The notes under the pieces: generated by a model
Seen by the model: only the letters and a program-made list of their open reading frames with translations
Told to the model about the DNA's origin: nothing
Database searches by the model: none
From: Xanthomonas citri pv. mangiferaeindicae
GTDB taxonomy: Bacteria; Pseudomonadota; Gammaproteobacteria; Xanthomonadales; Xanthomonadaceae
NCBI GenBank assembly: GCA_002240395.1
Contig: CP016836.1
Location: 3,720,001 to 3,784,000, forward strand
Direction: 5' to 3'
DNA length: 64,000 bases
In this document: positions 33,452-42,701 of the stretch, one piece after another
How positions within the stretch are numbered: position 1 is the stretch's first letter
How the letters are laid out: every line of letters begins with the position of its first letter
Translations under genes and position numbers: made by a program

Positions 33452-35044
33452 TCAGGAACTGCACGACAGCATCGAGCAGCCCGGCTTCGTGCGCGCCCAG
33501 TCCGGACGGCGGCCGGCGAAGGCATCGCGCCCCGGCTGGTCGGCGTAGGGGCGGCGCAGCACGTCCAGCAACTCCGCGATGCCCGCCGCATCGCCGCCCT
33601 CGGCGCGGTCGATCGCCTGCTGGGCCAGGTAGTTGCGCGGCACGTAGCGCGGATTGGCCGCGTGCATGCGCGCTCGCCGGCCCTCGGCAGGTTCGGCGGT
33701 GTCGGCCAGGCGCGCGGCATAGTCGCGCAACCACGCGACCAGCCCGTCCTCGACCGCCGCACGGCGCGCCGGCTCGTAGAACGCCTCGTCGACCACATCG
33801 AGCGACGGCGCGGCCGGGTCGAGATCGGCCAGCCCTCGGAAGAACAGCGTCATATCGACCTCTCCAGCCTGCAGCAGGCCGTACAGGCGCTGCATCAGCG
33901 CGACGTCGCCTTCGCGCGCATCCGGCAAACCGAGCTTGGCGGCGGTGTTGTTGCGATCGGCAGCGCCGTAGCCAGCGGCATAGGCGTCGAGCCCGGCCTG
34001 CAGCGGCGCGACCTCACCGAACAGCGGCGCGAGCGCCTGCGCCAGTCGCCCGAGGTTCCAGTGCGCGATGCGCGGCTGCCAACCGAAGCGATAGCGCCGG
34101 CCCTGGGCATCGGTGGTGTTGGGCGTCCATTCCGGGTCGTAATCGTCGACCCAGCCATACGGCCCGTAGTCGATCGTCAGGCCCAGAATCGACATGTTGT
34201 CGGTGTTCATGACGCCGTGCACGAAGCCCACGCGCATCCAGCCGGCGATCATTGTCGCGGTGCGGGTACAGACCTCTGCGAACCAGTCGCCGTACCGCGT
34301 CTCGCCCTGGCCGGCCAGATGCGGGAAGTCGCGCGCGATCGTGAAGTCGGCCAGCCGCTTGAGCAGCGCAAGGTCGCCGCGCGCGGCCGGCAGCTCGAAA
34401 TGCCCGAACCGTACGAACGACGGCGCGACCCGACACACCACCGCGCCCGGCTCGGCGGCCGGATGGCCGTCGTAGAACATGTCGCGCACGACCGCATCGC
34501 CGGTGGCCACCAACGACAGCGCGCGGGTGGTCGGGATGCCCAGGTGATGCATCGCCTCACTGCAGATGAATTCGCGGATCGACGAGCGCAGCACCGCCCG
34601 CCCATCGGCCGTGCGCGAGTACGGCGTCGGACCGGCGCCCTTGAGCTGCAGTTCCCAGCGCTGGCCGTCGTCGGCGACGCCCTCGCCCAGTGTGATCGCG
34701 CGGCCATCGCCGAGCTGCCCGGCCCAATGCCCGAACTGGTGCCCGCCGTAGTTTCCGGCGAAGGGCATCATGCCCGGTGCCAGCGCGTTGCCGCCGAAGA
34801 CCTGCGCGAACGCCGGCGAGGCGACGGTGTCGGCATCGAAGCCCAGCGCCTGCGCCATTTCGGCCGAATGCGCGAGCAGGCGCGGCGCGGCAACCGGCGT
34901 CGGCAGCACCGGCGACCACAGCGCGCCCTCGACCTGGCGCCGCCGGCTACCGGCCTCGGCATCGCCCGGCAGTTCGCGCACGAAGCGGTTGTCGAAGCGC
35001 AGGCCATGCGCCAGCGCGACCTGCGGCAGGACCGTCGCGCTCAT
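33452..35044 (-). CDS. selO: protein adenylyltransferase SelO (YdiU)
   Basis: The product is 530 residues with the pseudokinase-fold hallmarks FAGNYGGHQFGHWAGQLGDGRA (nucleotide loop) and WELQLKGAGPTPYSR. HGVMNTDNMSILGLTIDYGPYG carries the metal-binding Asn and Asp. SelO transfers AMP to Ser/Thr/Tyr of redox proteins. The C-terminus CSMLSCSS carries the cysteine pair that replaces the eukaryotic selenocysteine. Its ATG overlaps the gst stop as ATGA, so it is translated coupled to the glutathione transferase, consistent with a thiol-redox role. Confidence 0.93.
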   Translation of the reverse strand: MSATVLPQVALAHGLRFDNRFVRELPGDAEAGSRRRQVEGALWSPVLPTPVAAPRLLAHSAEMAQALGFDADTVASPAFAQVFGGNALAPGMMPFAGNYGGHQFGHWAGQLGDGRAITLGEGVADDGQRWELQLKGAGPTPYSRTADGRAVLRSSIREFICSEAMHHLGIPTTRALSLVATGDAVVRDMFYDGHPAAEPGAVVCRVAPSFVRFGHFELPAARGDLALLKRLADFTIARDFPHLAGQGETRYGDWFAEVCTRTATMIAGWMRVGFVHGVMNTDNMSILGLTIDYGPYGWVDDYDPEWTPNTTDAQGRRYRFGWQPRIAHWNLGRLAQALAPLFGEVAPLQAGLDAYAAGYGAADRNNTAAKLGLPDAREGDVALMQRLYGLLQAGEVDMTLFFRGLADLDPAAPSLDVVDEAFYEPARRAAVEDGLVAWLRDYAARLADTAEPAEGRRARMHAANPRYVPRNYLAQQAIDRAEGGDAAGIAELLDVLRRPYADQPGRDAFAGRRPDWARTKPGCSMLSCSS

Positions 35045-35721
35045 CGCCCCAGCTCGTAGGGACCGCCGACCTCGAGCGCGCGTCGGTAGGCTGGCCGCGC
35101 ATGGATCCGCTCGACGAAGTCGCGGATGCGGGGACCGACGTACTCGCCGGCGCGTGCCACCGCGGCCTCCAGCGGAAAGCTCATCTGGATGTCGGCCGCG
35201 CTGAAGCGCTCGCCGAGCAGCCACGGCTGCGCCTGCAATTCGCGCTCGACATAGCCAAGATGGGTGCCCAGTTGCGGGCCGACGAAGGCCTGCATCGTCC
35301 GGTCGGCGATGCCGCGTGCGATCGGCCGCACGAAGAACGGCATCGGCGCACTGCGCAGTCGCGCCATCACCAGGGTCAGCAGCAGCGGCGGCATCGCCGA
35401 GCCTTCGGCGTAATGCAGCCATTGCCGGTAGCGCAGCCGTGCGTCCTCGTCGCCCGGTTCGGGCGACAGCGTATGTGTGGTGTCGAAGCGCTCGACCAGG
35501 GTTTCGACGATCGCCCCCGACTCCACCAGTACGCGGCCATCGAGCTCGACCACCGGCGACTTGCCCAGCGGATGCACCGCACGCAGCGTCTCGGGGGCGA
35601 GCATCGTGCGGGCGTCGCGCTGGTAGCGCACGACCTCGTAGGGTTGCCCCAGTTCCTCGAGCAACCACAGCACGCGCTGGGAGCGGGAGTTGTTCAGGTG
35701 ATGCACGCGGATCGTCGCCAT
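35041..35721 (-). CDS. glutathione S-transferase
   Basis: The product is 226 residues: an N-terminal thioredoxin fold (MATIRVHHLNNSRSQRVLWLLEEL) with the glutathione-binding loops HPLGKSPVVELDG and VESGAIVETL. A C-terminal all-helical domain (WLLGERFSAADIQMSFPL) follows. AGAGGA precedes the ATG. selO overlaps its stop by four bases. The substrate is not predictable. Confidence 0.92.
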   Translation of the reverse strand: MATIRVHHLNNSRSQRVLWLLEELGQPYEVVRYQRDARTMLAPETLRAVHPLGKSPVVELDGRVLVESGAIVETLVERFDTTHTLSPEPGDEDARLRYRQWLHYAEGSAMPPLLLTLVMARLRSAPMPFFVRPIARGIADRTMQAFVGPQLGTHLGYVERELQAQPWLLGERFSAADIQMSFPLEAAVARAGEYVGPRIRDFVERIHARPAYRRALEVGGPYELGR

Positions 35722-36055
35722 CGGGTCCTCTGCGTTCGGCTCGTGGCCACCATGATGGGCCAGGGCATGACAAGACGCGGAGAATCGGGGTGGCCCGCGC
35801 ACCGTGGGGCCCGGCAATCGCTGCAAGTCTGCCCCCCCGATGGGCCATGCCCGTTTGCTGCGCTCGCTCCGGATCAGGACCTCGCCGGGCCTCATCGCAG
35901 GTGCCCGCACCAGAACCGGGACCACGCCTGCGCTGCGCCCTTGACCGGCGTTCCCCTGGTGTTTGCGCCGTCTTTCGTCAATCCAGACGCCATGGCGGGT
36001 TACACTATGCGGTTCCCCCGACCGGCACTGCGCCGGCGCTACGAGAGACCGCACC

Positions 36056-37885
36056 ATGAGCGCCGAGACGCCCATCGCCCCCGCTTCGACCCCCAAGTTC
36101 ACCGACCTCGCCCTGCCCGAGCCGCTGCTGCGCGCGCTGGCCGGCGTGGGGTACGAGTCGCCGTCGCCGATCCAGGCCGCGACCATTCCGCCGCTGCTCG
36201 AGGGCCGCGACGTGCTCGGTCAGGCCCAGACCGGCACCGGCAAGACCGCCGCATTCGCGCTGCCGATTCTGGCGCGCATCGACCCGGCCGCCCAAAAGCC
36301 GCAGGCACTGGTGCTCGCCCCCACCCGTGAGCTGGCGATCCAGGTCGCCGAGGCGTTCCAGAAGTACGCCGCGCACATGCCCGGCTTCCATGTGCTGCCG
36401 ATCTACGGCGGCCAGGGCTACGGCCAGCAGCTGTCGGCGCTCAAGCGCGGCGTGCAGGTGATCGTCGGCACGCCCGGCCGCGTGATCGACCACCTCGAGC
36501 GCGGCTCGCTGGACCTGTCCGAACTGCGCGCGCTGGTGCTCGACGAGGCTGACGAAATGCTGCGCATGGGCTTCATCGACGATGTCGAAGCCGTGCTGAA
36601 GAAGACGCCCGACTCGCGCCAGGTGGCGCTGTTCTCGGCGACGATGCCGACGCAGATCCGGCGCATCGCGCAGACCTACCTGCGCGAGCCGGTCGAGATC
36701 GCGATCAAGGCGACCACCACGACCGCCGCCAATATCCGCCAGCGCTACTGGATGGTCAGCGGCACCAACAAGCTCGATGCGCTGACCCGGATCCTGGAAG
36801 CCGAGCCGTTCGACGCGATGATCATCTTCGCGCGCACCAAGCTGGCGACCGAAGAACTGGCCGAGAAGCTCTCGGCGCGCGGCCTGGCCGCGGCCGCGAT
36901 CAACGGCGACCTCGACCAGAAGCAGCGCGAGAAGACCATCCAGCAGCTCAAGGATGGCCGCATCGACGTGCTGGTCGCGACCGATGTCGCCGCGCGCGGA
37001 CTGGACGTGGAGCGCATCAGCCACGTGCTCAACTACGACATCCCCTACGACACCGAGAGCTACGTGCACCGGATCGGCCGCACCGGCCGCGCCGGACGCA
37101 GCGGCGAGGCGATCCTGTTCGTGGCCCCGCGCGAGCGCGGCATGCTCGGCGCGATCGAGCGCGCGACCCGACAGAAGATCGAGCAGATGCAACTGCCGAC
37201 GGTCGAGATCGTCAACGAGCGCCGCGTCGACCGCTTCCTGGAGAAGATCACCGGCGCGCTGGAGAGCCCGCAGCTGGCGCAGTTCCGCGATCTGGTCGAA
37301 CGCTACGAGCGCGAGCACAACGTGCCCGCGGTCGAGATCGCCGCGGCCCTGGCGACCCTGGTCCAGGGCGACACGCCGCTGCTGCTCGACCCGCCGCGCA
37401 AGCCCGAGAAGCCGTTCGAGCGTGAGTTCGTCGAGCGACCCGGCGGCCGCGAGGCCTCGCGCGCCGCACGCGAACCGCGGGAACCCCGCGAGCCCCGCGC
37501 GCCGCGCCCCGACCAGGGCCCGCGCGAGCCCGACGTGGGCATGGAGACCTTCCGCATCGAAGTCGGCTACGTGCACGGCGTGCAGCCGGGCAACATCGTC
37601 GGCGCGATCGCCAACGAGGCCGACCTGGAAAGCCGCTACATCGGCCGGATCGACATCCGCGACGACTACAGCCTGGTCGACCTGCCCGAAGGCATGCCGC
37701 GCGAACTGCTCGAGCACCTGAAGAAAGTCCGCGTCGCCGGCCAGTCGATCCGCATGCGCCGCGCCGAGGAGGCCGACATGGCTGCCGCCCCGCCGCGCAC
37801 TGGCAAGCGGCCGTTCGCAGGCAAGCCGCACGGCAAGCCCGGCTTCCGCCCCGGCGGCCCGCGCAAAGGCCCCCGCCGCGACTGA
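36056..37885 (+). CDS. deaD: DEAD-box ATP-dependent RNA helicase (DeaD/CsdA)
   Basis: The product is 609 residues. The Q motif (SPIQ, about 37-40), AQTGTGKT (57-64), PTREL, DEAD (163-166), SAT (194-196), ARGLDVE and HRIGRTGRAG are all present. A dimerisation and RNA-binding extension follows, including the DbpA/CsdA RNA-binding fold at about 500-575 (METFRIEVGYVHGVQPGNIVGAIANEA) and an Arg/Gly/Pro-rich tail. It unwinds RNA in ribosome assembly and cold response. The 450-500 linker is very Arg/Pro/Glu rich. Confidence 0.94.
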   Translation: MSAETPIAPASTPKFTDLALPEPLLRALAGVGYESPSPIQAATIPPLLEGRDVLGQAQTGTGKTAAFALPILARIDPAAQKPQALVLAPTRELAIQVAEAFQKYAAHMPGFHVLPIYGGQGYGQQLSALKRGVQVIVGTPGRVIDHLERGSLDLSELRALVLDEADEMLRMGFIDDVEAVLKKTPDSRQVALFSATMPTQIRRIAQTYLREPVEIAIKATTTTAANIRQRYWMVSGTNKLDALTRILEAEPFDAMIIFARTKLATEELAEKLSARGLAAAAINGDLDQKQREKTIQQLKDGRIDVLVATDVAARGLDVERISHVLNYDIPYDTESYVHRIGRTGRAGRSGEAILFVAPRERGMLGAIERATRQKIEQMQLPTVEIVNERRVDRFLEKITGALESPQLAQFRDLVERYEREHNVPAVEIAAALATLVQGDTPLLLDPPRKPEKPFEREFVERPGGREASRAAREPREPREPRAPRPDQGPREPDVGMETFRIEVGYVHGVQPGNIVGAIANEADLESRYIGRIDIRDDYSLVDLPEGMPRELLEHLKKVRVAGQSIRMRRAEEADMAAAPPRTGKRPFAGKPHGKPGFRPGGPRKGPRRD

Positions 37886-37887
37886 CT

Positions 37888-37974
37888 CCAAAACCGCGGT
37901 CAGAGTCGAATTTCACCCGAAAATCCACTCTGACCCCGGTTGTTGTCGAAATTCGACTCTGACCCAGGTTTTGG
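37888..37974. repeat. inverted repeat with 27-bp arms around a third partial copy
   Basis: The arms at 37888-37914 and 37948-37974 (GAAATTCGACTCTGACCCAG type) are complementary with two mismatches. A shorter copy, CACTCTGACCCCGGTT, lies between them at 37926-37941. The element lies immediately after deaD and could fold into a long hairpin at its 3' end. Its arms recall a repeat I remember between genes in Xanthomonadaceae. Confidence 0.75.
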
Positions 37975-37993
37975 GAATGCCTAGAATCGGGGG

Positions 37994-38749
37994 ATGCCCC
38001 GCATTCTTGTCTTCCAGCATGTCGCCGCCGAGCCGCTGGGGACGCTCGATCCGCTGATCCGCCGGCGTGGGCATCGAATCCGCTTCGTCAACTTCGAGCG
38101 CGAACCCGATGCGCAGCCCAATGTCGACCGCTACCGCGGCCTGATCGTGCTGGGCGGTCCGATGAACGTCGAGGACCGGCATGCGCGGGCGCACCTGCTG
38201 ACCGAGTTGCGCGCGATCGAGCGCATGCTCGAACTCGGCCGTCCCGTGCTGGGGATCTGCCTGGGCGCGCAGTTGCTGGCGCACGTGCTCGGCGCGCCGG
38301 TGCGGCGCATCGCACGACCGGAGATCGGCTGGTATCCGCTACGCAGCACCGAGGCCGGGCTCAGCGACCCCGTGCTCGCCCCGCTCGGCGCAGGCGCGCC
38401 TGTGTTCCAGTGGCATGGCCGGCATTTCGACATCCCCAGCAGCGCCGTGCACCTGGCACGCACCGACAGTTGCGAGCAGCAGGCCTTCCGCTACGGCGAC
38501 AACGCCTACGGGTTCCAGTTCCACCTGGAGATGGACGCGCCGCTGATCGAGCGCTGGCTCGGCACGCCGGCCTATCGCGACGAGCTCGCCAGCGCAGGCC
38601 TGCCGCACGACGCCGAGGCGATCCGCGCACTCACCGCCCAGCACATCGCCCCGATGCAGGCGCGCGCCGAAGCGGTCTTCAATACCTTTCTCGACCTGGT
38701 CGGCCGTCCCGACCGCCGCTTCGTGCTGCCGTCGCGGGAGTTTGGCTGA
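37994..38749 (+). CDS. class I glutamine amidotransferase-like protein
   Basis: The product is 251 residues with the catalytic Cys in GICLGAQLLA (about 90-99) and the catalytic His in GFQFHLEMD (about 175-183). These resemble the GMP-synthase-type amidotransferase domain. No synthase domain is fused, so it probably hydrolyses a small gamma-glutamyl compound or serves an unidentified synthase. Its start is 20 bases after the deaD-distal repeat. Confidence 0.85.
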   Translation: MPRILVFQHVAAEPLGTLDPLIRRRGHRIRFVNFEREPDAQPNVDRYRGLIVLGGPMNVEDRHARAHLLTELRAIERMLELGRPVLGICLGAQLLAHVLGAPVRRIARPEIGWYPLRSTEAGLSDPVLAPLGAGAPVFQWHGRHFDIPSSAVHLARTDSCEQQAFRYGDNAYGFQFHLEMDAPLIERWLGTPAYRDELASAGLPHDAEAIRALTAQHIAPMQARAEAVFNTFLDLVGRPDRRFVLPSREFG

Positions 38750-38827
38750 GCCGCCCCACCCGCCTCCTCTCCAGCACAGCGGGCCGATGCACCACGATGA
38801 GCCGGACGGGGCGGCACAGTGCGCGCG

Positions 38828-39049
38828 TTACCGCGTTCCGATGTCCGGCAGCGATACATCCGGCAGCCGGACATCCGGCCCCAGCACATGCCAGACCTCG
38901 GCCAGCGGCGGCCAGCCCAGATACGGTGCCAGCCACCAGTAGGCGGCGACCAGGATCAAGACGGTCACCAGCAGACGCAGCACCACGCCGGCCACCTTGA
39001 AGGCGAGCCAGATGCCGACGATGACCAGCACGAAGCCGAGCCAGCTCAT
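38828..39049 (-). CDS. small membrane protein (73 aa)
   Basis: The ATG overlaps the trhO stop as ATGA with GGAGG upstream. The product has one or two hydrophobic stretches (WLGFVLVIVGIWLAFKVAGVVLRLLVTVLILVAAYWWL) and a short C-terminal tail of repeated LPDVSLPD. It is translationally coupled to trhO. I do not recognise the family. Confidence 0.72.
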   Translation of the reverse strand: MSWLGFVLVIVGIWLAFKVAGVVLRLLVTVLILVAAYWWLAPYLGWPPLAEVWHVLGPDVRLPDVSLPDIGTR

Positions 39050-39798
39050 GCGGCCTCCGCGCCGTCGTGCAGCGGGCGCAGTGCGGGGTCGAGCGCGACG
39101 CGGTCGTCGAAGACGAAGCAGCGGCCGTCGTAGCCGAAGCCGCCCACGCGCTCGAAGTAGCCCAGGATGCCGCCGTCGAGCTGCAACACGTTGTCCATGC
39201 CGTCGGCGCGCATCCAAAGCGCCGCTTTCTCGCACCGGATGCCGCCGGTGCAGAAGCTCACGACGGTCGCATCGCGCAGCCCGTCGCGGTGCGGCGCGAG
39301 CGCATCGGGCAGCTCGGTGAAGTTGTCGATCGGCAGGGTCAGCGCGCCGGCGAAGCTGCCGTGGGCGACCTCCTCGCGGTTGCGCGTGTCGAGCAGCACC
39401 AGCCGGCGACCGGCATCGTCGTGGCCCTGCGCGATCCAGCGCGCCAGATCTTCGGGCGCGACGTCGGGCGCGCGCGCTGGTGCGGCCAGGGGCATTGCGT
39501 CGGGCCGGCGAAAGCTGATGATCTCGGGCTTGACCTTGACCTTCAGGCGCGCGAACGGCACCGATTCACTGCGACTGCGCTTGACCTGCAGCGTGGCGAA
39601 GCGGGGATCGCTGCGGACCGCCGCGACCAGTGCATCGATCGCCTCGACGCGGCCGGCCAGGAACAGATTGATGCCCTCAGGCGCGACAAGCACCGTACCG
39701 CGCAGCTCGCCGGCTTCGGCCAGCGCGCGCAGCCAGTCGGCGACGGCAGTCGGGTCGTCGATGGCAACAAAGTGGTAGGCGGCGAGGTTGTCGATCAT
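39046..39798 (-). CDS. trhO: tRNA uridine(34) hydroxylase TrhO (rhodanese)
   Basis: The product is 250 residues. A rhodanese domain carries the active Cys in VSFCTGGIRCEKAA (about 173-186); the N-terminal domain has LVAPEGINLFLAG. TrhO hydroxylates uridine 34 of certain tRNAs with molecular oxygen. The ATG at 39798 lies past the repeat block, and the small membrane protein overlaps its stop. Confidence 0.93.
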   Translation of the reverse strand: MIDNLAAYHFVAIDDPTAVADWLRALAEAGELRGTVLVAPEGINLFLAGRVEAIDALVAAVRSDPRFATLQVKRSRSESVPFARLKVKVKPEIISFRRPDAMPLAAPARAPDVAPEDLARWIAQGHDDAGRRLVLLDTRNREEVAHGSFAGALTLPIDNFTELPDALAPHRDGLRDATVVSFCTGGIRCEKAALWMRADGMDNVLQLDGGILGYFERVGGFGYDGRCFVFDDRVALDPALRPLHDGAEAA

Positions 39799-40263
39799 GG
39801 ACGCAATTGTAGCGGTGCCCGCCCACGGCCTCTGCGCCGACGTGCGCTCCCTGCGGGAATCGGTTGGAAGCGCGCGAACGATCGGGGCGCCGAACAACCG
39901 GAGCGAGACATGTGCGCCAATCTTGGTAGTCGAGACGTTCCGCCCGCGGGCCCATGCCCCCCACCCCAACCCTTCCCCGCGCCGCGGGGGAGGGAGCACG
40001 ACCGCATCGGCGTGCCGTTGTTGCGGCACAGCCGCCCTGCCCCTTCATCGGTAGGAGCAAAGGTTGAGGCCGCGGAAAGCGGGAGCGAGACATGTGCGCC
40101 GATCTCGGGAGTCGAGACGTTCCGCCCGCGGGCCCATGCCCCCCCCAACCCTCCCCCGCGCCGCGGGGGAAGGAGCACGATCGCATCGGGGTGCCGTTGT
40201 TGCGGGACAGCCCTCGCGCCGCGAGGAGGGCGCGCGATCGCAATGGCGTGTGGTGGCTGGACC
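39799..40263. repeat. intergenic direct repeat (two copies of about 130 bp)
   Basis: Copies at about 39900-40033 and 40082-40212 share GGAGCGAGACATGTGCGCC, GTCGAGACGTTCCGCCCGCG and a CCCCGCGCCGCGGGG palindrome, with a few substitutions. They are separated by about 48 bases. No open frame with a ribosome site is present. Confidence 0.8.
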
Positions 40264-41823
40264 TCAGCGCTCGTAGTTGTCCCGCACGAAGCGGTCGAAC
40301 AGACGCACACCATAGGCCGATGCGCCGGCCGGGGTCGTCGGCAGTTCGTTGCCGTCGCGCCAGGCCATGCCGGCGATGTCCAGATGCGCCCAGGCCCGGC
40401 CCGGATCGATCCACTCGCCGATGAAGTGCGCCGCCGTGCCCGAGCCCGGGCGGCCGCCGCCGTTGCGCAGGTCGGCGATCGGCGATTCGAGCAGCTTGCC
40501 GTAGCCCGGATGCATCGGCATGCGCCAGACCGGCTCGCCGGCCGCCTGGCCGGCGGCGGTGAGCTGCGCGGCCAGCGCATCGTCACGAGTGAACAGACCG
40601 GCGTAATCGTTGCCCAGCGCGGTGACGATCGCGCCGGTCAGCGTGGCGATGTCGACGATCACGCGCGGGTTGTCCTGGCGCTGGACGTACCACAGCGCAT
40701 CGACCAGTACCATGCGCCCCTCGGCATCGGTGCTCATGATCTCGTAGGTCTTGCCGGACGCGGTACGCACCACGTCGCCGGGACGCGCGGCGGTGCCCGA
40801 GGGCATGTTCTCGGCCAGTGCGGCGACGGCCACGGCGTTGACCTTGGCGTTGCGGCCGGCGAGCGCGAGCACGGCACCGGTCGCGCTGGCCGCGCCGGTC
40901 ATGTCGTACTTCATGCGCCACATGTTCTCGCTGCCCTTGATCGAGATGCCGCCGGTGTCGAAGGTGATGCCCTTGCCGACGAACGCGACCGGGGCCTCGC
41001 CGCGCGCGCCGCCGTTGTAGCGCACGACCATCAGCCGCGGTGGCCGCGCACTGCCCTGCCCCACGGCCAGCAGGCTGCCCATGCCCAGCTTCTCCATCGC
41101 CGGCACGTCGAGTACCTCGATGCTGACGTTCGACTTGCCGGCGAAGGCTGCACGCGTGCGTGCGACGAACGTCTCCGGGTACAGCACGTTGGCCGGCTCG
41201 GTGACGAGATCGCGCGCGAACGCCACACCCTCGGCCACCGCCTTCCAATCGCCGTCCCACTGACGCGCAGCATCGGCGCCGGCGGGACTGCGCACGACCA
41301 GGGTGCCGGTGCCGGTTGCTTCGGTATCGCCACTGCTGCGGTATTTGTCGAAGCGGTACTGGCCCAACGCGGCGCCGAACGCGAGGTGCGCGGCGGCGCC
41401 CGCTTCGGTGCCCTCCCACAGCACGTCGACCTGCGGCGCCCGACTGCGCGCGGCGAACCGTCCGACGAGGCCGCCGACGTCCTCGATCCGGCGCGCATCG
41501 GGCGTGCCCGCCCCGGTCCCGATCAGCAGCACGCGGTCGTAGCCGGCGATCCCCGGCAGATCGAGCTGGCTGTCCGCCCTGCCGCTGAAGCCGGCAGCGG
41601 CGATGGCCCGCGAGAGTGCGCCTTGGCTGGCGTCGTCGATCCGCGCGAACGCACTGCTGCGCACCGCGCCATCGGTCGCTTCCGGGACCGCCAGCACCAA
41701 CGTGCCGCCGGCCGGGGCCTGTGCGCTGTCGAAGCGGATGTCGCGCTGCGCGGCGGCAGGCAGGGCGAACGTGGCGATCAGGCTCGCGAGCAGCAGCGGC
41801 TGCAGCGGTCGGGGTCGGCGCAT
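40264..41823 (-). CDS. exported leucyl aminopeptidase (M17)
   Basis: The product is 519 residues. The mature enzyme has K284 in FVGKGITFDTGGISIKG, metal ligand D289, catalytic K296 and STDAEGR (364-370), the M17 two-metal centre. Unusually for a family that is mostly cytoplasmic, it begins with a signal peptide (MRRPRPLQPLLLASLIATFALPAAA). It therefore probably acts in the periplasm on peptides released by the exported proteases. The length is that of classic PepA plus the signal peptide. Confidence 0.9.
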   Translation of the reverse strand: MRRPRPLQPLLLASLIATFALPAAAQRDIRFDSAQAPAGGTLVLAVPEATDGAVRSSAFARIDDASQGALSRAIAAAGFSGRADSQLDLPGIAGYDRVLLIGTGAGTPDARRIEDVGGLVGRFAARSRAPQVDVLWEGTEAGAAAHLAFGAALGQYRFDKYRSSGDTEATGTGTLVVRSPAGADAARQWDGDWKAVAEGVAFARDLVTEPANVLYPETFVARTRAAFAGKSNVSIEVLDVPAMEKLGMGSLLAVGQGSARPPRLMVVRYNGGARGEAPVAFVGKGITFDTGGISIKGSENMWRMKYDMTGAASATGAVLALAGRNAKVNAVAVAALAENMPSGTAARPGDVVRTASGKTYEIMSTDAEGRMVLVDALWYVQRQDNPRVIVDIATLTGAIVTALGNDYAGLFTRDDALAAQLTAAGQAAGEPVWRMPMHPGYGKLLESPIADLRNGGGRPGSGTAAHFIGEWIDPGRAWAHLDIAGMAWRDGNELPTTPAGASAYGVRLFDRFVRDNYER

Positions 41824-41931
41824 GGAATCTCCGAAGGGCGATGGGCGGGCCCGCGCACGCGGGCAACCATCGACCTTAACAATGCCGGCGCGTCTGACGC
41901 CGTGCCGATGGTCATGCCTGCCGAACCGCGC

Positions 41932-42147
41932 TCACGCTTTCGGCGAGCCGTCCTTCGCAAGATGGCGACTGGCCCACATGTTGTCGACGAGGTTGGGATA
42001 GCGCCGGCCGTTCTCGTCGGCCCGCTGCTGCGCTGCGTTCTTCTGCGCCGTGCTCAACCGGGTGCGTGCGGGTCGCGGCTTCGGATTCGGCCGTGTCCAG
42101 GGCTTGCTCTTGGGTTTGGGCTGCGCGCGGGTCGGCGTGCCGGACAT
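41932..42147 (-). CDS. small basic protein of unknown function (71 aa)
   Basis: The product is very rich in Pro, Arg and Lys in its first half and ends RRYPNLVDNMWASRHLAKDGSPKA. The YPNLVDNM element recurs in small Xanthomonadaceae proteins, as I remember it. No signal, membrane or enzymatic motif is visible. It may be a nucleic-acid-binding protein (inference from charge). Confidence 0.55.
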   Translation of the reverse strand: MSGTPTRAQPKPKSKPWTRPNPKPRPARTRLSTAQKNAAQQRADENGRRYPNLVDNMWASRHLAKDGSPKA

Positions 42148-42271
42148 GGCGATGCGCTCATCGAGTGCGAAGGATCGCCCGTCCCCGTCCGCCGGCAGCG
42201 ATGCCGGCCAGGACGACGACGGGACGGGCGCGAGCTTGCAGCGCCTGACGTCGCCCCGGCGTGACGTAGGC

Positions 42272-42637
42272 TCAGCGCGAGAGCATGTACCCGGGCACCG
42301 CCATCAGCCCGATCGTCGCCACGATCGCGGCGACGATCAGCACCACGCGCAACGGATTCTCGCGCAAGATTTCGGCGAAGGTCTCGGCGGTCCCGTCGCG
42401 CTCGGCCTGGGCCTGCGCGGCGCGCGCCTGGGTCTGGCGCTTGGCCTGGTAGTCGGCCATCAGCGCCTTGGCGCGCGGCAGGTCATCGTTGTCGCGCAGC
42501 CAGATACCGCCCTGCGAGATCCCGAACGGGCTGGGCCGCGTCTGGTACCAGTCGATGCGTGCCTCGTCGAGGAAGGCGCGCACGTCGGCGGCCTCGTCTT
42601 CGGGCACGTAGCGCAGGTTGAGCAGCAGTTTGGCCAT
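42272..42637 (-). CDS. DUF6164-type membrane protein
   Basis: The product is 121 residues. An N-terminal soluble part has LLLNLRYVPEDEAADVRAFLDEARIDWYQTRPSPFGISQGGIWL. One transmembrane helix follows near the C-terminus (VVLIVAAIVATIGLMAVPGYML). The beginning and the TRPSPFGISQGGIWL block match the DUF6164 family of Xanthomonadaceae and relatives. Function unknown. Confidence 0.78.
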   Translation of the reverse strand: MAKLLLNLRYVPEDEAADVRAFLDEARIDWYQTRPSPFGISQGGIWLRDNDDLPRAKALMADYQAKRQTQARAAQAQAERDGTAETFAEILRENPLRVVLIVAAIVATIGLMAVPGYMLSR

Positions 42638-42701
42638 GGCGATCGAAGAAAACGGAGACGGCGGCGCTGCAGCGGCAGCGTGCGCCGATGATAGCCCGAC
42701 C

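Noticed and set aside
36005..37891. 628-codon reverse frame
   Set aside because: It is antisense to deaD, which carries every helicase motif.
39900..40212. Possible CRISPR-like repetition
   Set aside because: Only two long copies with drift and no short regular spacers, and no cas genes; it is an intergenic direct repeat.
39067..42264. 1065-codon open frame on the plus strand
   Set aside because: It is antisense to trhO and the M17 aminopeptidase, whose catalytic motifs are intact; long antisense frames are expected at this GC content.
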